Translations under genes and position numbers: made by a program
In this document: positions 18,524 through 27,029 of the stretch, piece by piece
How positions within the stretch are numbered: the stretch's first letter is position 1
Layout: each line of letters opens with the position of its first letter
The notes under the pieces: generated by a model
What the model was told of the DNA's origin: nothing
Seen by the model: only the letters and a program-made list of their open reading frames with translations
Database searches by the model: none
Assembly (NCBI RefSeq): GCF_000697965.2
Contig: NZ_CP015880.1
Location: 2,108,001-2,172,000 of the forward strand
Direction: 5' to 3'
Source: Ensifer adhaerens
GTDB lineage: Bacteria > Pseudomonadota > Alphaproteobacteria > Rhizobiales > Rhizobiaceae
DNA: 64,000 nt

Positions 18524-19561
18524 CTATTCCGCAGCGACCCGCCCAAGCCCGCCTTCAGAAATCGCCATCCGTCCGAAGGCGGCACGGTAGGCGGCGGGTG
18601 TCGTCGAAAGCTGCTGGCGGAAGTGATGACGCAGCGTCTGGGTGGAGCCGAAGCCGGAGGCTTCCGCCACCTGCTCCATGCCGAGCGCGGTCTCCTCCAG
18701 CAATTGCCGGGCGCGCGACAGCCGCTCGGACAAAAGCCAGCGCGCCGGCGTCGTGCCGGTCGCCGCCTCGAAGCGGCGCAGGAAGGTGCGCTCGCTCATG
18801 CCCGCAGCCTTTGCCAGCGCCGCAATCGAAAAGTCCTCACCGAGCCGTTCGCGCATACGGTCAAGCAGCGGCCCGAGCCGGGCGCTCTCATGCACGTCGG
18901 GCACCGCCCGCTCGATGAACTGCGCCTGGCCGCCATCGCGATGCGGCGGCACGACGAGACGGCGGGCGACGCGGTTGGCCGCCTCGCTGCCGAAATCGCG
19001 GCGGATCAGGTGCAGGCAGAGATCGATGCCGGCCGCACTGCCAGCCGAGGTCAGAACCTCGCCGCCATCGACATAGAGCACATCCGGCACCACCTCGATG
19101 TCTGGATAAAGCGCTTTCAGCTTGTCGGTATAGCGCCAGTGGGTCGTCGCCCGCCGGCCCGATAGCAGCCCGGCAGCCGCCAGCACGAAGACGCCGGAGC
19201 AGATGGAAAGCACGCGCGCGCCCCGCGCGCAGGCGTCCCTCAGCGCCTGGCACACCGCCTCGGGCACGGGCTGATCGGCGCCGCGCCAGCCGGGCACGAT
19301 GATCGTGCCGGCCTGGCCCAAAAGCTCGATGCCGCCGTCGGCGACAAAGCGAACGCCGCCGGTCGCCCTAAGCTCACCCGGATCGACCGAGGCGACGGCA
19401 AAACGGTACCAGCCCTCGCCCATTTCCGGCCGCGGCAGGCCGAACATCTCGACGGCGACGCCGAACTCGAAGGTACAGAGCCCGTCATAGGCGAGCGCCA
19501 CGACGAGCGGGTTTGTGAGTGGTGCGGCAACGGAAAACGACTTTGGCATGATCTTGAGCAT
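18524..19561 (-). CDS. ftrA: FtrA-type regulator: DJ-1/PfpI domain plus AraC helix-turn-helix
   Basis: A 345-residue protein from MLKIMPKSF (19561; a second Met lies at 19549). Residues about 10-170 form a DJ-1/PfpI-like domain with a Cys elbow, SICSGVFVLAAAGLL. The last 110 residues form an AraC-type double helix-turn-helix (FSIAALAKAAGMSERTFLRRFE and MEQVAEASGFGSTQTLRHHF). FtrA-type regulators commonly sit divergent to a rhodanese gene, as here. A perfect palindrome in the shared leader suggests control of both. The signal is unknown; the DJ-1 domain could sense a reactive metabolite. Confidence 0.85.
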   Translation of the reverse strand: MLKIMPKSFSVAAPLTNPLVVALAYDGLCTFEFGVAVEMFGLPRPEMGEGWYRFAVASVDPGELRATGGVRFVADGGIELLGQAGTIIVPGWRGADQPVPEAVCQALRDACARGARVLSICSGVFVLAAAGLLSGRRATTHWRYTDKLKALYPDIEVVPDVLYVDGGEVLTSAGSAAGIDLCLHLIRRDFGSEAANRVARRLVVPPHRDGGQAQFIERAVPDVHESARLGPLLDRMRERLGEDFSIAALAKAAGMSERTFLRRFEAATGTTPARWLLSERLSRARQLLEETALGMEQVAEASGFGSTQTLRHHFRQQLSTTPAAYRAAFGRMAISEGGLGRVAAE

Positions 19562-19564
19562 ATA

Positions 19565-19578
19565 TGGCAATGTTGCCA
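19565..19578. promoter_or_regulatory. FtrA operator candidate
   Basis: Perfect inverted repeat tggcaa-tg-ttgcca between divergent ftrA and the rhodanese gene, right upstream of the ftrA start. This is the only clear palindrome in the 86-bp region. Confidence 0.55.
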
Positions 19579-19647
19579 ACTGCCAGCCCTGATCCAGTGC
19601 TGCTACACATTTCCTCGTCAACGCGCACCGAGCCAAGGAGAACCCCG

Positions 19648-20079
19648 ATGAGCACCGTCACCGAAATTCCCGCCGCATCGCCTGAGATCGCCATTGCCCA
19701 TTTTGCCGGGCGGCTCAGCGTCGAGACCGATTGCTCCGACGTCGCCCAGGCGCTGAAGAGCGGCGAGCAGGACTTCGTGCTGCTGCACGTCGTCGGCTCG
19801 GATGCGGCCTATGCGCGCCGCCACGTGCCGGGCGCGATCCACCTGCCCCACCGGCAGATCACTGCGGAGCGTTTGGCAGAGTGGCCGGCCGATACCCTCT
19901 TCGTCGCCTATTGCGCCGGCCCCCATTGCAACGGCGCCGACCAGGCCGCACTCAAGCTCGCCAGGCTCGGCCGGCCGGTGAAAATCATGATCGGCGGCAT
20001 CACCGGCTGGGAAGACGAAGGCCTCGCGTTTGCGACCGGCGCTACCCCCGGCGAAGCGCTGTCTCTGCTCGCTGCTTAA
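19648..20079 (+). CDS. Rhodanese-domain sulfurtransferase
   Basis: A 143-residue single-domain rhodanese from the ATG at 19648, which has an aaggag ribosome site. It includes the typical VVGSDAAYARRHVPGAIHLPH substrate-loop region and an active-site loop CAGPHCNGAD (about residues 92-101). The first Cys is the likely persulfide carrier. A second Cys in the loop is a feature of the FtrA-linked subgroup. It probably transfers sulfane sulfur or reduces a thiol-linked stress product in the cytoplasm, under FtrA control. Confidence 0.85.
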   Translation: MSTVTEIPAASPEIAIAHFAGRLSVETDCSDVAQALKSGEQDFVLLHVVGSDAAYARRHVPGAIHLPHRQITAERLAEWPADTLFVAYCAGPHCNGADQAALKLARLGRPVKIMIGGITGWEDEGLAFATGATPGEALSLLAA

Positions 20080-20145
20080 GCCGGCGCCAAACGCCCTTTG
20101 CAGCGCCGCACGCCTTGCCGGATGCGCGGCACTGCAGCATTTTGG

Positions 20146-20180
20146 ATCGCGATCGATTTCAGCCTGAAATCGATCGCGAT
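20146..20180. terminator. Long perfect hairpin after the rhodanese gene
   Basis: Perfect 16-base arms atcgcgatcgatttca and its complement around gcc. It lies 67 bp after the rhodanese stop and 88 bp before the GNAT start. There is no T-run after it. It could be a terminator, a repeat element, or a binding site. Confidence 0.5.
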
Positions 20181-20267
20181 TGCGGCAAATGATGCGGCAA
20201 GTTCGGCCTTCCACCGGCCCTCGGTAACCCGCCCCGGCCAGCTAACCCCTTTGCACGAGATATCGCG

Positions 20268-20744
20268 ATGCCCGCGTCACCCGTTATCGTCCGCCCATTT
20301 AAACGAGATGACGTCGCCTGCGTGCTGCGGCTGATGCGCGGCCTTGCAGTCTTCGAAGCTTATATTGACGCGTTCCGCGTGACCGAGAGCGATCTGATCG
20401 AGCATGGGCTTGGCGACAACCCACGCTTTGGCGTGCTGGTCGCGGAGTTTGGCAGCCGTGTCATCGGCATCGCTGTGCATTACGTCATCCCCTGGACCTA
20501 CGATCTGAAGCCGACGCTGGTGCTGAAGGAACTTTTCGTCGATGAAACAGCACGTTCCCTGGGGGCCGGCGCGGCGCTGATCGACGCCTTGAAACGTCAT
20601 GCCGCAGCGATCGGCGCACCGCGCATCGAATGGTCGGTGCTTGCGAGCAACGAAAATGCCAAGCGCTTCTACCTGCGCCAGGGCGCGATACACGATGCGA
20701 TATGGGAGCCCTGGACGCTGCCGATCGGGACCGACGAGACCTAA
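20268..20744 (+). CDS. GNAT-family N-acetyltransferase
   Basis: A 158-residue protein of the GNAT fold. The acetyl-CoA-binding region runs from LVLKELFVDETARSLGAGAALIDAL (about residues 84-108), with the loop ETARSLGAGAAL in the usual R/Q-x-x-G-x-G/A position. The C-terminal LASNENAKRFYLRQGA is the usual strand/helix of the family. The acceptor is unknown; similar proteins acetylate small amines such as diamines. It stands alone after the rhodanese gene. Confidence 0.85.
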   Translation: MPASPVIVRPFKRDDVACVLRLMRGLAVFEAYIDAFRVTESDLIEHGLGDNPRFGVLVAEFGSRVIGIAVHYVIPWTYDLKPTLVLKELFVDETARSLGAGAALIDALKRHAAAIGAPRIEWSVLASNENAKRFYLRQGAIHDAIWEPWTLPIGTDET

Positions 20745-20849
20745 AAGGGAGTGTGGGGGATTTGTCTTTGTCCATGCGGGCTACCGTCAGGAAAATCCTG
20801 ACCCGATTGGGTGAAAAAGCTGGGGATTTTCCCGTAACCCAAATTGACT

Positions 20850-21035
20850 ATTAAAATCCCCTTAAAATCCATTGCTTTCAGATCACGCTTTTGCCACACT
20901 GTACTTGCGATTGCGCCCCGGAAGTATGCAATCCCCGGAAGAGTATGCATGCTTGTGGTTATATTGCAGTGCAGTTGCTTTATTAATTTTATTGCGCGCT
21001 TGAGCCTCCGTCCCCACGGGGGCTCAATCATTTTT
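20850..21035 (+). ncRNA. Possible small RNA (candidate only)
   Basis: Plus-strand stretch between a TTGACT box (20844-20849) and a terminator at 21001-21035. No ribosome-bound frame fits it and it is AT-richer than its surroundings. The -10 element is not clear, so the 5' end is a guess. It matches no RNA family that I recognise. Confidence 0.25.
21001..21035 (+). terminator. Rho-independent terminator without an assigned gene
   Basis: Arms gagcctccgt and acgggggctc pair over 10 bp with one wobble around loop cccc, flanked by a T-A pair, then atcattttt. The nearest upstream gene ends 257 bp before it. Confidence 0.7.
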
Positions 21036-21476
21036 GGACACCCCTTTTCCCTCCGTGACGGCCCGGCGCTCTCGGGGCCTTCCAGAGAAGGAGGCAAGGC
21101 ATAGACGCAACGGAAGATAGCGCCGCATAGATCGCTCCCGCAAACATTGCGGCCTTTCAGGTGGGAAGCTGTCCGTTGAATTCCACGCCCTTGAAACCAT
21201 CGATCCCGGCAAGATCGACGATGCAGCCGAAGCGATCTTGCCGCGCGAAGATGCGCTGTCTCGCATCGCAATTCGACGGCACACGCGACCGCTTCAACCG
21301 CGAGGACCCCGCGCGGGCTTTGGCGCTGGAAGATGGGACCCGCCTGCAAGGAGGGGGTTCAACGTTTGCAGGCCGATCGGACGAGGCTGAAGGAAGCGGT
21401 GGCCCGCCTGAAGGGGAATATCTGCAGGCGGCAGGCGCCGGCCGGGATCGGAAACCCCGGCCGCGTGTCTTCGTGC

Positions 21477-22709
21477 TTAATGCCCGCCGAGCACCAGCGT
21501 CTGCACCGGCAGCATCAGCGCCTGAATGCGCAGGATCGCCGCATGCACGAGGCCAACGGCATCGACACCGTGCAGATAGGCCCACTGCAGCGTGCTGATC
21601 CCCGGCTTGTCCAGTTCGTCGTGGTTGCTGGTGTAGGCATTGGCGATGCAACTGCTGCCGGGCGGAACGTCGTCGAGCACGCCGGGATAAAGCGGCTCCA
21701 TGACCACGGTCAGCGTGCCGGGTTGCGAGATCTGCGTAACGTCGATCAGCTGGTCGCTGGCGCGCACCTGGCCGGAGGCAATCACGTCCTGCACCTCTGT
21801 GACGACGAGCGGAATGATGGTGAACGGCTTGCCGACGCAGGTCGCCTCGCCGATCATGCCGGGCTTCATCACCTGAGCCTCGATCTGCCCGAAGCCGGCC
21901 ACCAGCCGGGCCCGGCCCGCGTCTTCCGGCACGAGCACGCCCGCTGGCCTCAGCAGCGGGTTGACGATTTCGCCGACCCGAAGCGTGAACTGCTGCAGCG
22001 TGCCGGACACGCCGGCGCGCACGGTGGTCTTGGTAATATCGACCTCCGCCTGCTTCAGCGCCGCTTCGGCGCTGGCCTTCTGCGACGGCAGCAGCGATTG
22101 CAGCTTCGTCTCCAGCGTCTGCTTGTTGGAAAGCACAGCGGTCAGCGCGCCCTTGCGCCCTTCGAGAAGCACCTGCTTGCGCTCGATTTCGCGGCGGGCA
22201 ACGACGTTCGGGTTGAGCCGGTTAAGCTCCACCTGTGTGTTGTATTCGTCCTCGGCCTGCTTCACGTCGGCCTGTGCCTGGACGATCGCGCCATCAGCGG
22301 CAACAAGCTCGGTGCGACCGACAGCCAATTCGGCGTCAACCTCGGCGATCTGGCGGCGGGCGACCTCGGCGGCCGCTTCCTCCTCCGAACTGTCGAGCTT
22401 GAACAGCGGCTGGCCGGCCTTCACCTTCTCAAAGCGCGTGGCATAGATCTCCGTGACGCGCCCGTTGGTCTCCGGCAGCACGGCGACCGTACGGAACGCG
22501 GCCGTCACGTTCTTCGTCGACGGATGGAAGTAGAAGATCAGCGTGATCAGCGAGATCGTCAGCACGATGCAGGCGGTGATGCCCCAGCGCAGCTCGAACC
22601 AGACCGAATAGATGGTGATCTCGCGCCCGATGCGTTTTCCCTGGCCGTAACGGCGGAAGAGATAGTCGGGCAGGATGGTCAGCATCGAGCAAAGGATAAA
22701 CTCGAACAT
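21477..22709 (-). CDS. HlyD/EmrA-type membrane-fusion protein
   Basis: A 410-residue adaptor. One membrane helix lies near residues 41-62 (ACIVLTISLITLIFYF). Next come a lipoyl half (PETNGRVTEIYA), a long coiled-coil hairpin rich in Ala, Gln and Glu (about 110-210), the second lipoyl half (VRAGVSGTLQQF) and a beta-barrel. Proteins of this kind join an inner-membrane transporter to an outer channel. Here the partner is a small membrane protein encoded three bases upstream, with no ABC or MFS pump nearby. That pairing resembles DUF3302/YiaV-YiaW-like operons, though I cannot confirm it. Confidence 0.85.
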   Translation of the reverse strand: MFEFILCSMLTILPDYLFRRYGQGKRIGREITIYSVWFELRWGITACIVLTISLITLIFYFHPSTKNVTAAFRTVAVLPETNGRVTEIYATRFEKVKAGQPLFKLDSSEEEAAAEVARRQIAEVDAELAVGRTELVAADGAIVQAQADVKQAEDEYNTQVELNRLNPNVVARREIERKQVLLEGRKGALTAVLSNKQTLETKLQSLLPSQKASAEAALKQAEVDITKTTVRAGVSGTLQQFTLRVGEIVNPLLRPAGVLVPEDAGRARLVAGFGQIEAQVMKPGMIGEATCVGKPFTIIPLVVTEVQDVIASGQVRASDQLIDVTQISQPGTLTVVMEPLYPGVLDDVPPGSSCIANAYTSNHDELDKPGISTLQWAYLHGVDAVGLVHAAILRIQALMLPVQTLVLGGH

Positions 22710-22712
22710 GGC

Positions 22713-23186
22713 TTATGCCTTCCCTTCCGTCGATGGCTGAGCGGGCGATGCGTGGCCGTGGCCGGGCAACGCGTGCGGCTGTGGGTGGCTTGCTGCAGGC
22801 TCGGCCTCCACGTCCCTCGCCTCCGGCACGGTCGGCTGGTCCACCTTACCGGCAATCCGCTCCAGCGAACCGGCGATCGATGAAAGCGGCGAGGAGAAAT
22901 CGGGAAGGTCGATCAGGGCGAGAAGCAGAGCTGCGCCCCACAGGAGGTTGTTGTGGGTGAGCAGCGACAGGAGCGCCAGGACCGCCACCAGCTCCAGCTG
23001 GATCTTGTTGGTCTTGTGCGCCATGACCTCCGGCAGCGAATGCAGCCTGAGATAGAGTGTACCGAGCGCGAAAATCGCCACGATCAGAAAAACGGCAACC
23101 GCATTCAAAAGCCAGTCGGACTGGCCCGGGGCTGTAATAAAGCCCGGCAGGTGATGGATGGCTGCAGGATGGATGGCTTCGGACAT
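22713..23186 (-). CDS. Small inner-membrane protein, partner of the HlyD adaptor
   Basis: A 157-residue protein from the ATG at 23186, with ribosome site ggagg. It has two to three membrane segments (LLNAVAVFLIVAIFALGTLYL, IQLELVAVLALLSLL, LWGAALLLALIDL). A Pro/His/Ala-rich cytoplasmic tail follows (HPQPHALPGHGHASPAQP). It precedes the HlyD gene by three bases in the same operon. The layout suggests it anchors or drives the adaptor. Family not certain; a YiaW/DUF3302 relation is possible. Confidence 0.75.
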   Translation of the reverse strand: MSEAIHPAAIHHLPGFITAPGQSDWLLNAVAVFLIVAIFALGTLYLRLHSLPEVMAHKTNKIQLELVAVLALLSLLTHNNLLWGAALLLALIDLPDFSSPLSSIAGSLERIAGKVDQPTVPEARDVEAEPAASHPQPHALPGHGHASPAQPSTEGKA

Positions 23187-23268
23187 TACGCCTCCGCAAA
23201 TCGGACTGGACCACGAGAATCGAACATTAGCACCCCTCAAAAAAAACGAAATAGAAGCTTGCACTTCA

Positions 23269-23289
23269 GCCGCAACTTGACCTTGCGGC
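23269..23289. promoter_or_regulatory. Inverted repeat upstream of the HlyD operon
   Basis: Arms gccgcaa and ttgcggc, seven-base spacer, 83 bp upstream of the HlyD-operon start at 23186. Possible operator; no regulator gene is adjacent. Confidence 0.35.
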
Positions 23290-23473
23290 AACACGCGCCC
23301 TATCAATCGACGCGCCGGCACTTCGAAGCGCCGCCGGTTTCGAGCAGGATCGAAAGGCACATGCTGTTCCCGCGGTAACGGCACCGGATGCCCACTCGCC
23401 CTAACGCGCGCAGACGCCCGCGCCTCTCGCGCGGCGGGTGCCGGCACAAGCACAGCCAGAAGGAGAGACCGCC

Positions 23474-24199
23474 ATGGCCCAGAACATCTATGATCGTCAG
23501 GAGTTTTTCGAGGGCTACAGCCAGCTCGGGCGCTCGGTGCATGGTCTTGCCGGGGCCGCGGAATGGCCGGCGATTCGCGCGCTCCTACCGGATCTTTCCG
23601 GAAGCCGCGTCGTCGATCTCGGGTGCGGCTATGGCTGGTTTTCGCGCCACGCCCGCGAGGCCGGTGCCGCCCATGTGCTCGGGCTCGATCTCTCCGAGAA
23701 GATGATCGCCCGCGCCAAGGCCGACACATCAGATCCAGCAATCGACTACAAGATTGCCGATCTCGACCAGCTCGACCTGCCCGAAACGAGCTTCGACTTC
23801 GCCTACAGCTCGCTTGCCTTCCACTATGTCGAGGATTTCGGCCGGCTGGTCGCGACCATCCACAAGGCGCTGGTACCCGGCGCCCATTTCGTCTTCACCA
23901 TCGAGCACCCGATCTACATGGCCTCGCACAATCCCGGCTGGCGCATCACCGATGGCGAGCGCACCTGGCCCGTTGATCACTACTCAGCCGAAGGCCCGCG
24001 CACGACGAACTGGCTGGCCAAGGGCGTGATCAAGCACCACCGCACCATCGGCACGACGCTGAACACGCTGATTGGCGCAGGCTTCGCCATCCGCCACGTC
24101 GAGGAGTGGCGGCCGACGCAAGAGCAGATCGCCGAGATCCCGGCTCTGGCCGAAGAGATGGACCGGCCGATGATCCTGATCGTGAAGGTGCAGAAGTAA
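23474..24199 (+). CDS. Class I SAM-dependent methyltransferase
   Basis: A 241-residue protein from the ATG at 23474 (aggagaga ribosome site). The Rossmann core is clear: VVDLGCGYGWFSRHA (motif I, about residues 46-60), LGLDLSEKMIARA (motif II) and the catalytic region YSSLAFHYVED. The Ubie/biotin-C-type layout suggests a small-molecule acceptor. The C-terminal WRPTQEQIAEIPALAEEMDRP is typical of a rhizobial subfamily of unknown substrate. It is a single gene, ending 38 bp before the NDH-2 stop. Confidence 0.88.
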   Translation: MAQNIYDRQEFFEGYSQLGRSVHGLAGAAEWPAIRALLPDLSGSRVVDLGCGYGWFSRHAREAGAAHVLGLDLSEKMIARAKADTSDPAIDYKIADLDQLDLPETSFDFAYSSLAFHYVEDFGRLVATIHKALVPGAHFVFTIEHPIYMASHNPGWRITDGERTWPVDHYSAEGPRTTNWLAKGVIKHHRTIGTTLNTLIGAGFAIRHVEEWRPTQEQIAEIPALAEEMDRPMILIVKVQK

Positions 24200-24237
24200 G
24201 CGACGACGGCGGCCGTTACATTGGCCGCCTCTCGCCC

Positions 24238-25506
24238 TTACCCCTTCTCCTTCAGCGTCTCCTTCTGGGTGATCAGCCGGGCACTGTGCTGTCCGCTCAG
24301 ATAGGTCCAGAACCAGCTCCAGGCGACGGCGAAGCGGCTGCGCGTGCCGATCAGGAAGTAGATGTGGGCGATGCCCCAGATCCACCAGGCAAGCGCGCCC
24401 TTGAGCTTGAAGCGGCCGAAATCGATGATCGCCGCGCGCCGGCCGATGGTGGCAAGGCTGCCCTGGTGGCGATAGCGGAAGTCTCCGGGCGGCTTGTCGC
24501 CTGAAAGCCGTGCGCGGATGACGTCGGCCACATAGGCGCCCTGCTGCTTGGCGGCGGGCGCAATGCCCGGCACCGGCTTGCCGCCGTCATAGGTGACGGC
24601 AGCCGTGTCGCCGATGACGAAGACGTCGGCATGGCCGGGAGCCGTGAGGTCAGCGCCGACGATCGCCCGGCCGGCGCGGTCGGCCGGGATATCCAGCCAG
24701 CGGGCAGCGGGCGAGGCCTGCACACCGGCGGCCCAGACGAGCGTACGGCTGCCGACGAATTGGTCGCCGATGACAACGCCCTCTTCCGTGCAGGATGTCA
24801 CGGGTGTACCGGTGCGAACCTCGACGCCGAGCCGCTCCAGTTCCTTGACCGCATAGGCCGAAAGATCCTCGCTGAAGGCGGCGAGAATGCGCGGCCCCGC
24901 TTCCACCAGGATCACACGGGCCTGCCGCGTGTCGATGCGGCGAAATTCGTCGGGAAGCGTGCGGTGCGCCATCTCGGCGATGATGCCGGCAAGCTCGACG
25001 CCGGTCGGGCCGGCACCGATGACGGTGAAGGTCAGGAGGGCGGCACGGAGATCAGGATCCTCTTCGAGCTCGGCGCGCTCGAAGGCGAGCAGCACCCGCC
25101 GCCGGATCGTCGTCGCGTCTTCCAGGGTCTTCAGGCCGGGGGCAAAGGGCTCCCATTCGTCATGGCCGAAATAGGCGTGCGTCGCCCCGGTCGCCAGCAC
25201 CAGCGTGTCGTAGCCGATCCGCTTGCCGTCCCTGAGCACCACGGCCTTTCCGGCCTCGTCGACATCGCTCACCTCGCCAAGCAGCGTCGTCACCTCGGGC
25301 CGGTCGCGCCAGAGGCTGCGGATCGGCCAGGCGATTTCGGAGGTCGCGATCAGCGTTGTTGCCACCTGGTAGAGCAAGGGCTGGAAGAGATGATGGTTGC
25401 GCCGGTCGATGAGGGTGATCCTCACCGGCGCGCCGGCAAGCCCCTTGACGAGTTGCAATCCGCCAAACCCGCCGCCGACAACGACCACGTGATGCCTGTC
25501 CTGCAT
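24238..25506 (-). CDS. NDH-2-like FAD-dependent NADH dehydrogenase
   Basis: A 422-residue flavoprotein from MQDRHH (25506, ggaaag ribosome site; an in-frame start at 25548 adds 14 residues). Two Rossmann motifs are present: VVVVGGGFGGLQLVKGL (FAD) and FTVIGAGPTGVELAG (NADH). The FAD-closing motif is VFVIGDTAAV, and PAAKQQGAYVADV follows. The C-terminal hydrophobic segment GALAWWIWGIAHIYFLIG should attach it to the membrane. It would pass electrons from NADH to quinone without pumping protons. Its position next to the DUF1272 gene may be incidental. Confidence 0.88.
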   Translation of the reverse strand: MQDRHHVVVVGGGFGGLQLVKGLAGAPVRITLIDRRNHHLFQPLLYQVATTLIATSEIAWPIRSLWRDRPEVTTLLGEVSDVDEAGKAVVLRDGKRIGYDTLVLATGATHAYFGHDEWEPFAPGLKTLEDATTIRRRVLLAFERAELEEDPDLRAALLTFTVIGAGPTGVELAGIIAEMAHRTLPDEFRRIDTRQARVILVEAGPRILAAFSEDLSAYAVKELERLGVEVRTGTPVTSCTEEGVVIGDQFVGSRTLVWAAGVQASPAARWLDIPADRAGRAIVGADLTAPGHADVFVIGDTAAVTYDGGKPVPGIAPAAKQQGAYVADVIRARLSGDKPPGDFRYRHQGSLATIGRRAAIIDFGRFKLKGALAWWIWGIAHIYFLIGTRSRFAVAWSWFWTYLSGQHSARLITQKETLKEKG

Positions 25507-25634
25507 GTTCTTTCCAGTCGGCTTTGCGACCGGCCTTCCGTTGGACATGCCACAACATTGGGGTTGTGACCGCCAAGGACAAGCGCAACCACCTCATGTC
25601 ACCCTTGCAAAAAATCAAGAACAGCCCGCAACCG

Positions 25635-25949
25635 TCAGCGCTCGTCCGGCGCGAGATGCCGGATCCGCGCCACATGCGCCGCAATATCCTCAGCCGTAAA
25701 CGGTGAATGGCGACGTACGTCGCTGGCGGGATCAAAGCCGAGACCCAACCGCTTTTCCGGGCGAAAGGACCGCTGGGGCCGGATCGGCCTTGGCGCAAAT
25801 CCGCCGCCGCAGGTCGGGCAGACATTGTGAAGCACCGTTTCCACGCAGCTTGCGCAATAGGTGCATTCGTAAGAGCAAATGCGCGCGTCCGCGGACGCCG
25901 GCGGCAGGTCGCGGTCGCACAGTTCGCAGTTCGGTCTGAGTTCCAGCAT
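25635..25949 (-). CDS. DUF1272 zinc-binding small protein
   Basis: A 104-residue protein beginning MLELRPNCELCDRDLPP, the typical DUF1272 start. Cys pairs in NCELC, CSYECTYCASC and CPTCGG form a treble-clef-like zinc site within the first 60 residues. A Pro/Arg-rich tail follows. Upstream in-frame Met codons exist but precede a poor match. It is divergent from the GlxA regulator; a perfect palindrome between them suggests common control. Function unknown. Confidence 0.85.
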   Translation of the reverse strand: MLELRPNCELCDRDLPPASADARICSYECTYCASCVETVLHNVCPTCGGGFAPRPIRPQRSFRPEKRLGLGFDPASDVRRHSPFTAEDIAAHVARIRHLAPDER

Positions 25950-26001
25950 GGTCGGCTCCATCGGTTGCGGATGATGTCCCCGCTTGCTCCCATGAAAAGC
26001 C

Positions 26002-26040
26002 TTTGGCATAAATGACAATATGCCCTCGTTTTATGCCAAA
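26002..26040. promoter_or_regulatory. GlxA-regulator operator candidate with 11-base arms
   Basis: Perfect inverted repeat tttggcataaa ... tttatgccaaa with a 17-base spacer. It straddles the annotated ATG of the GlxA gene and lies 53 bp from the DUF1272 start. A bound dimer there would block the GlxA gene itself. Confidence 0.65.
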
Positions 26041-27006
26041 CCCGAAAAAGACGTGCGAACGGTCGCGATCGTGCTCTTCGACCGCACCAAGCTGATCGAT
26101 GTGACCGGCCCGTTGCAGGTCTTCAACGACGCCCGCACCGCGTCGGGCTCCCGGGCCTATTCCATCGCGCTGGTCTCCGAGTTCGGCGGCCCGGTCGCAA
26201 CGGACACAGGCGTTGCGCTCGATACCCGCCCCTTTTCCGATTGCGCCGCGCCCGACACGCTCATCGTCTCGGGCGGGCAAAGCGCGCTCGAAGCGGCGAA
26301 TTCGGAAGGGCTGCAAGCATTCCTGGCGGCCATGGCCGGCCAATGTCGGCGCCTCGGCTCCATCTGCCTCGGCGCCTTCATTCTCGCGCGCGGCGGCCAT
26401 CTTGATGGGCGGCGCGCAACGACCCATTGGGAAGATTGCGCCCAGTTGCAGCAGGATTTCCCAGATATCGACGTGCGCGAGGATTCGATCTACGAGCAGG
26501 ATCGCGGCATCTGGACCTCCGCCGGTGTGACCGCCGGCATCGACATGGCGCTTGCGATGGTCGAAGAGGACCTCGGCCGCAGCGAGGCCCTGCGGCTCGC
26601 GCGCTCCCTGGTGCTCTACGTCAAGCGCACGGGCGGCCAGCGCCAGTTCAGCGCCGCCCTGCACCAGCAGATGACGAGCCGAGGCGACCGCTTCGATGCG
26701 CTGGTGGCCGAGATCCGCTCCGATCTTACAGCCGACCTCTCCGTGCCGCGGCTTGCGGACATGGCGCGCATGAGCGAACGGAGTTTCTCCCGCCTGTTCA
26801 CGCAGGAGGTGGGCGCAAGCCCGGCGCAGTTCGTCGAGGAATTGCGGGTCGATGCGGCCTGCGAGGCGATCGAGCGCAGAGACGTGTCCGTCTCGCAAGC
26901 CCCGTTCCTCTTCGGCTTCGGCAACGCCGAGCGCATGCGCCGCGCCTTTCAGCGCCGCAAGGGCATCGCGCCCTCGGACTATGCGGCCCGCTTCGGCCCG
27001 CCCTGA
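26020..27006 (+). CDS. GlxA-family regulator: DJ-1/PfpI plus AraC helix-turn-helix
   Basis: A 328-residue protein. Residues about 12-185 form the DJ-1/PfpI domain with Cys in SICLGAFILARGG. The C-terminal 105 residues form an AraC helix-turn-helix (LSVPRLADMARMSERSFSRLF; APFLFGFGNAERMRRAFQRR). Since the ATG at 26020 lies inside the 39-bp inverted repeat, the true start may be the GTG at 26053. It probably controls the divergent DUF1272 gene and itself. The ligand is unknown. Confidence 0.85.
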   Translation: MPSFYAKPEKDVRTVAIVLFDRTKLIDVTGPLQVFNDARTASGSRAYSIALVSEFGGPVATDTGVALDTRPFSDCAAPDTLIVSGGQSALEAANSEGLQAFLAAMAGQCRRLGSICLGAFILARGGHLDGRRATTHWEDCAQLQQDFPDIDVREDSIYEQDRGIWTSAGVTAGIDMALAMVEEDLGRSEALRLARSLVLYVKRTGGQRQFSAALHQQMTSRGDRFDALVAEIRSDLTADLSVPRLADMARMSERSFSRLFTQEVGASPAQFVEELRVDAACEAIERRDVSVSQAPFLFGFGNAERMRRAFQRRKGIAPSDYAARFGPP

Positions 27007-27029
27007 CGGACGAAACCCGGAGGGGAAGC

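Larger units (their letters stand above)
20745..21476. other. Gene-free, AT-richer stretch with hairpins
   Basis: No protein I can support. It holds a perfect inverted repeat gtcagga-aaa-tcctgac at 20786-20802, a TTGACT box at 20844-20849, two tatgca motifs, and a good terminator-like hairpin at 21001-21035. From about 21160 to 21470 the composition becomes GC-rich again; scraps such as LETIDPGKIDDAAEAILPR on the plus strand look like decayed coding sequence of unknown family. Confidence 0.5.

Noticed and set aside
16408..18585. 725-codon minus-strand frame opposite the sulfatase.
   Set aside because: The plus strand encodes a sulfatase with a signal peptide and signature motif; the other frame has no domain.
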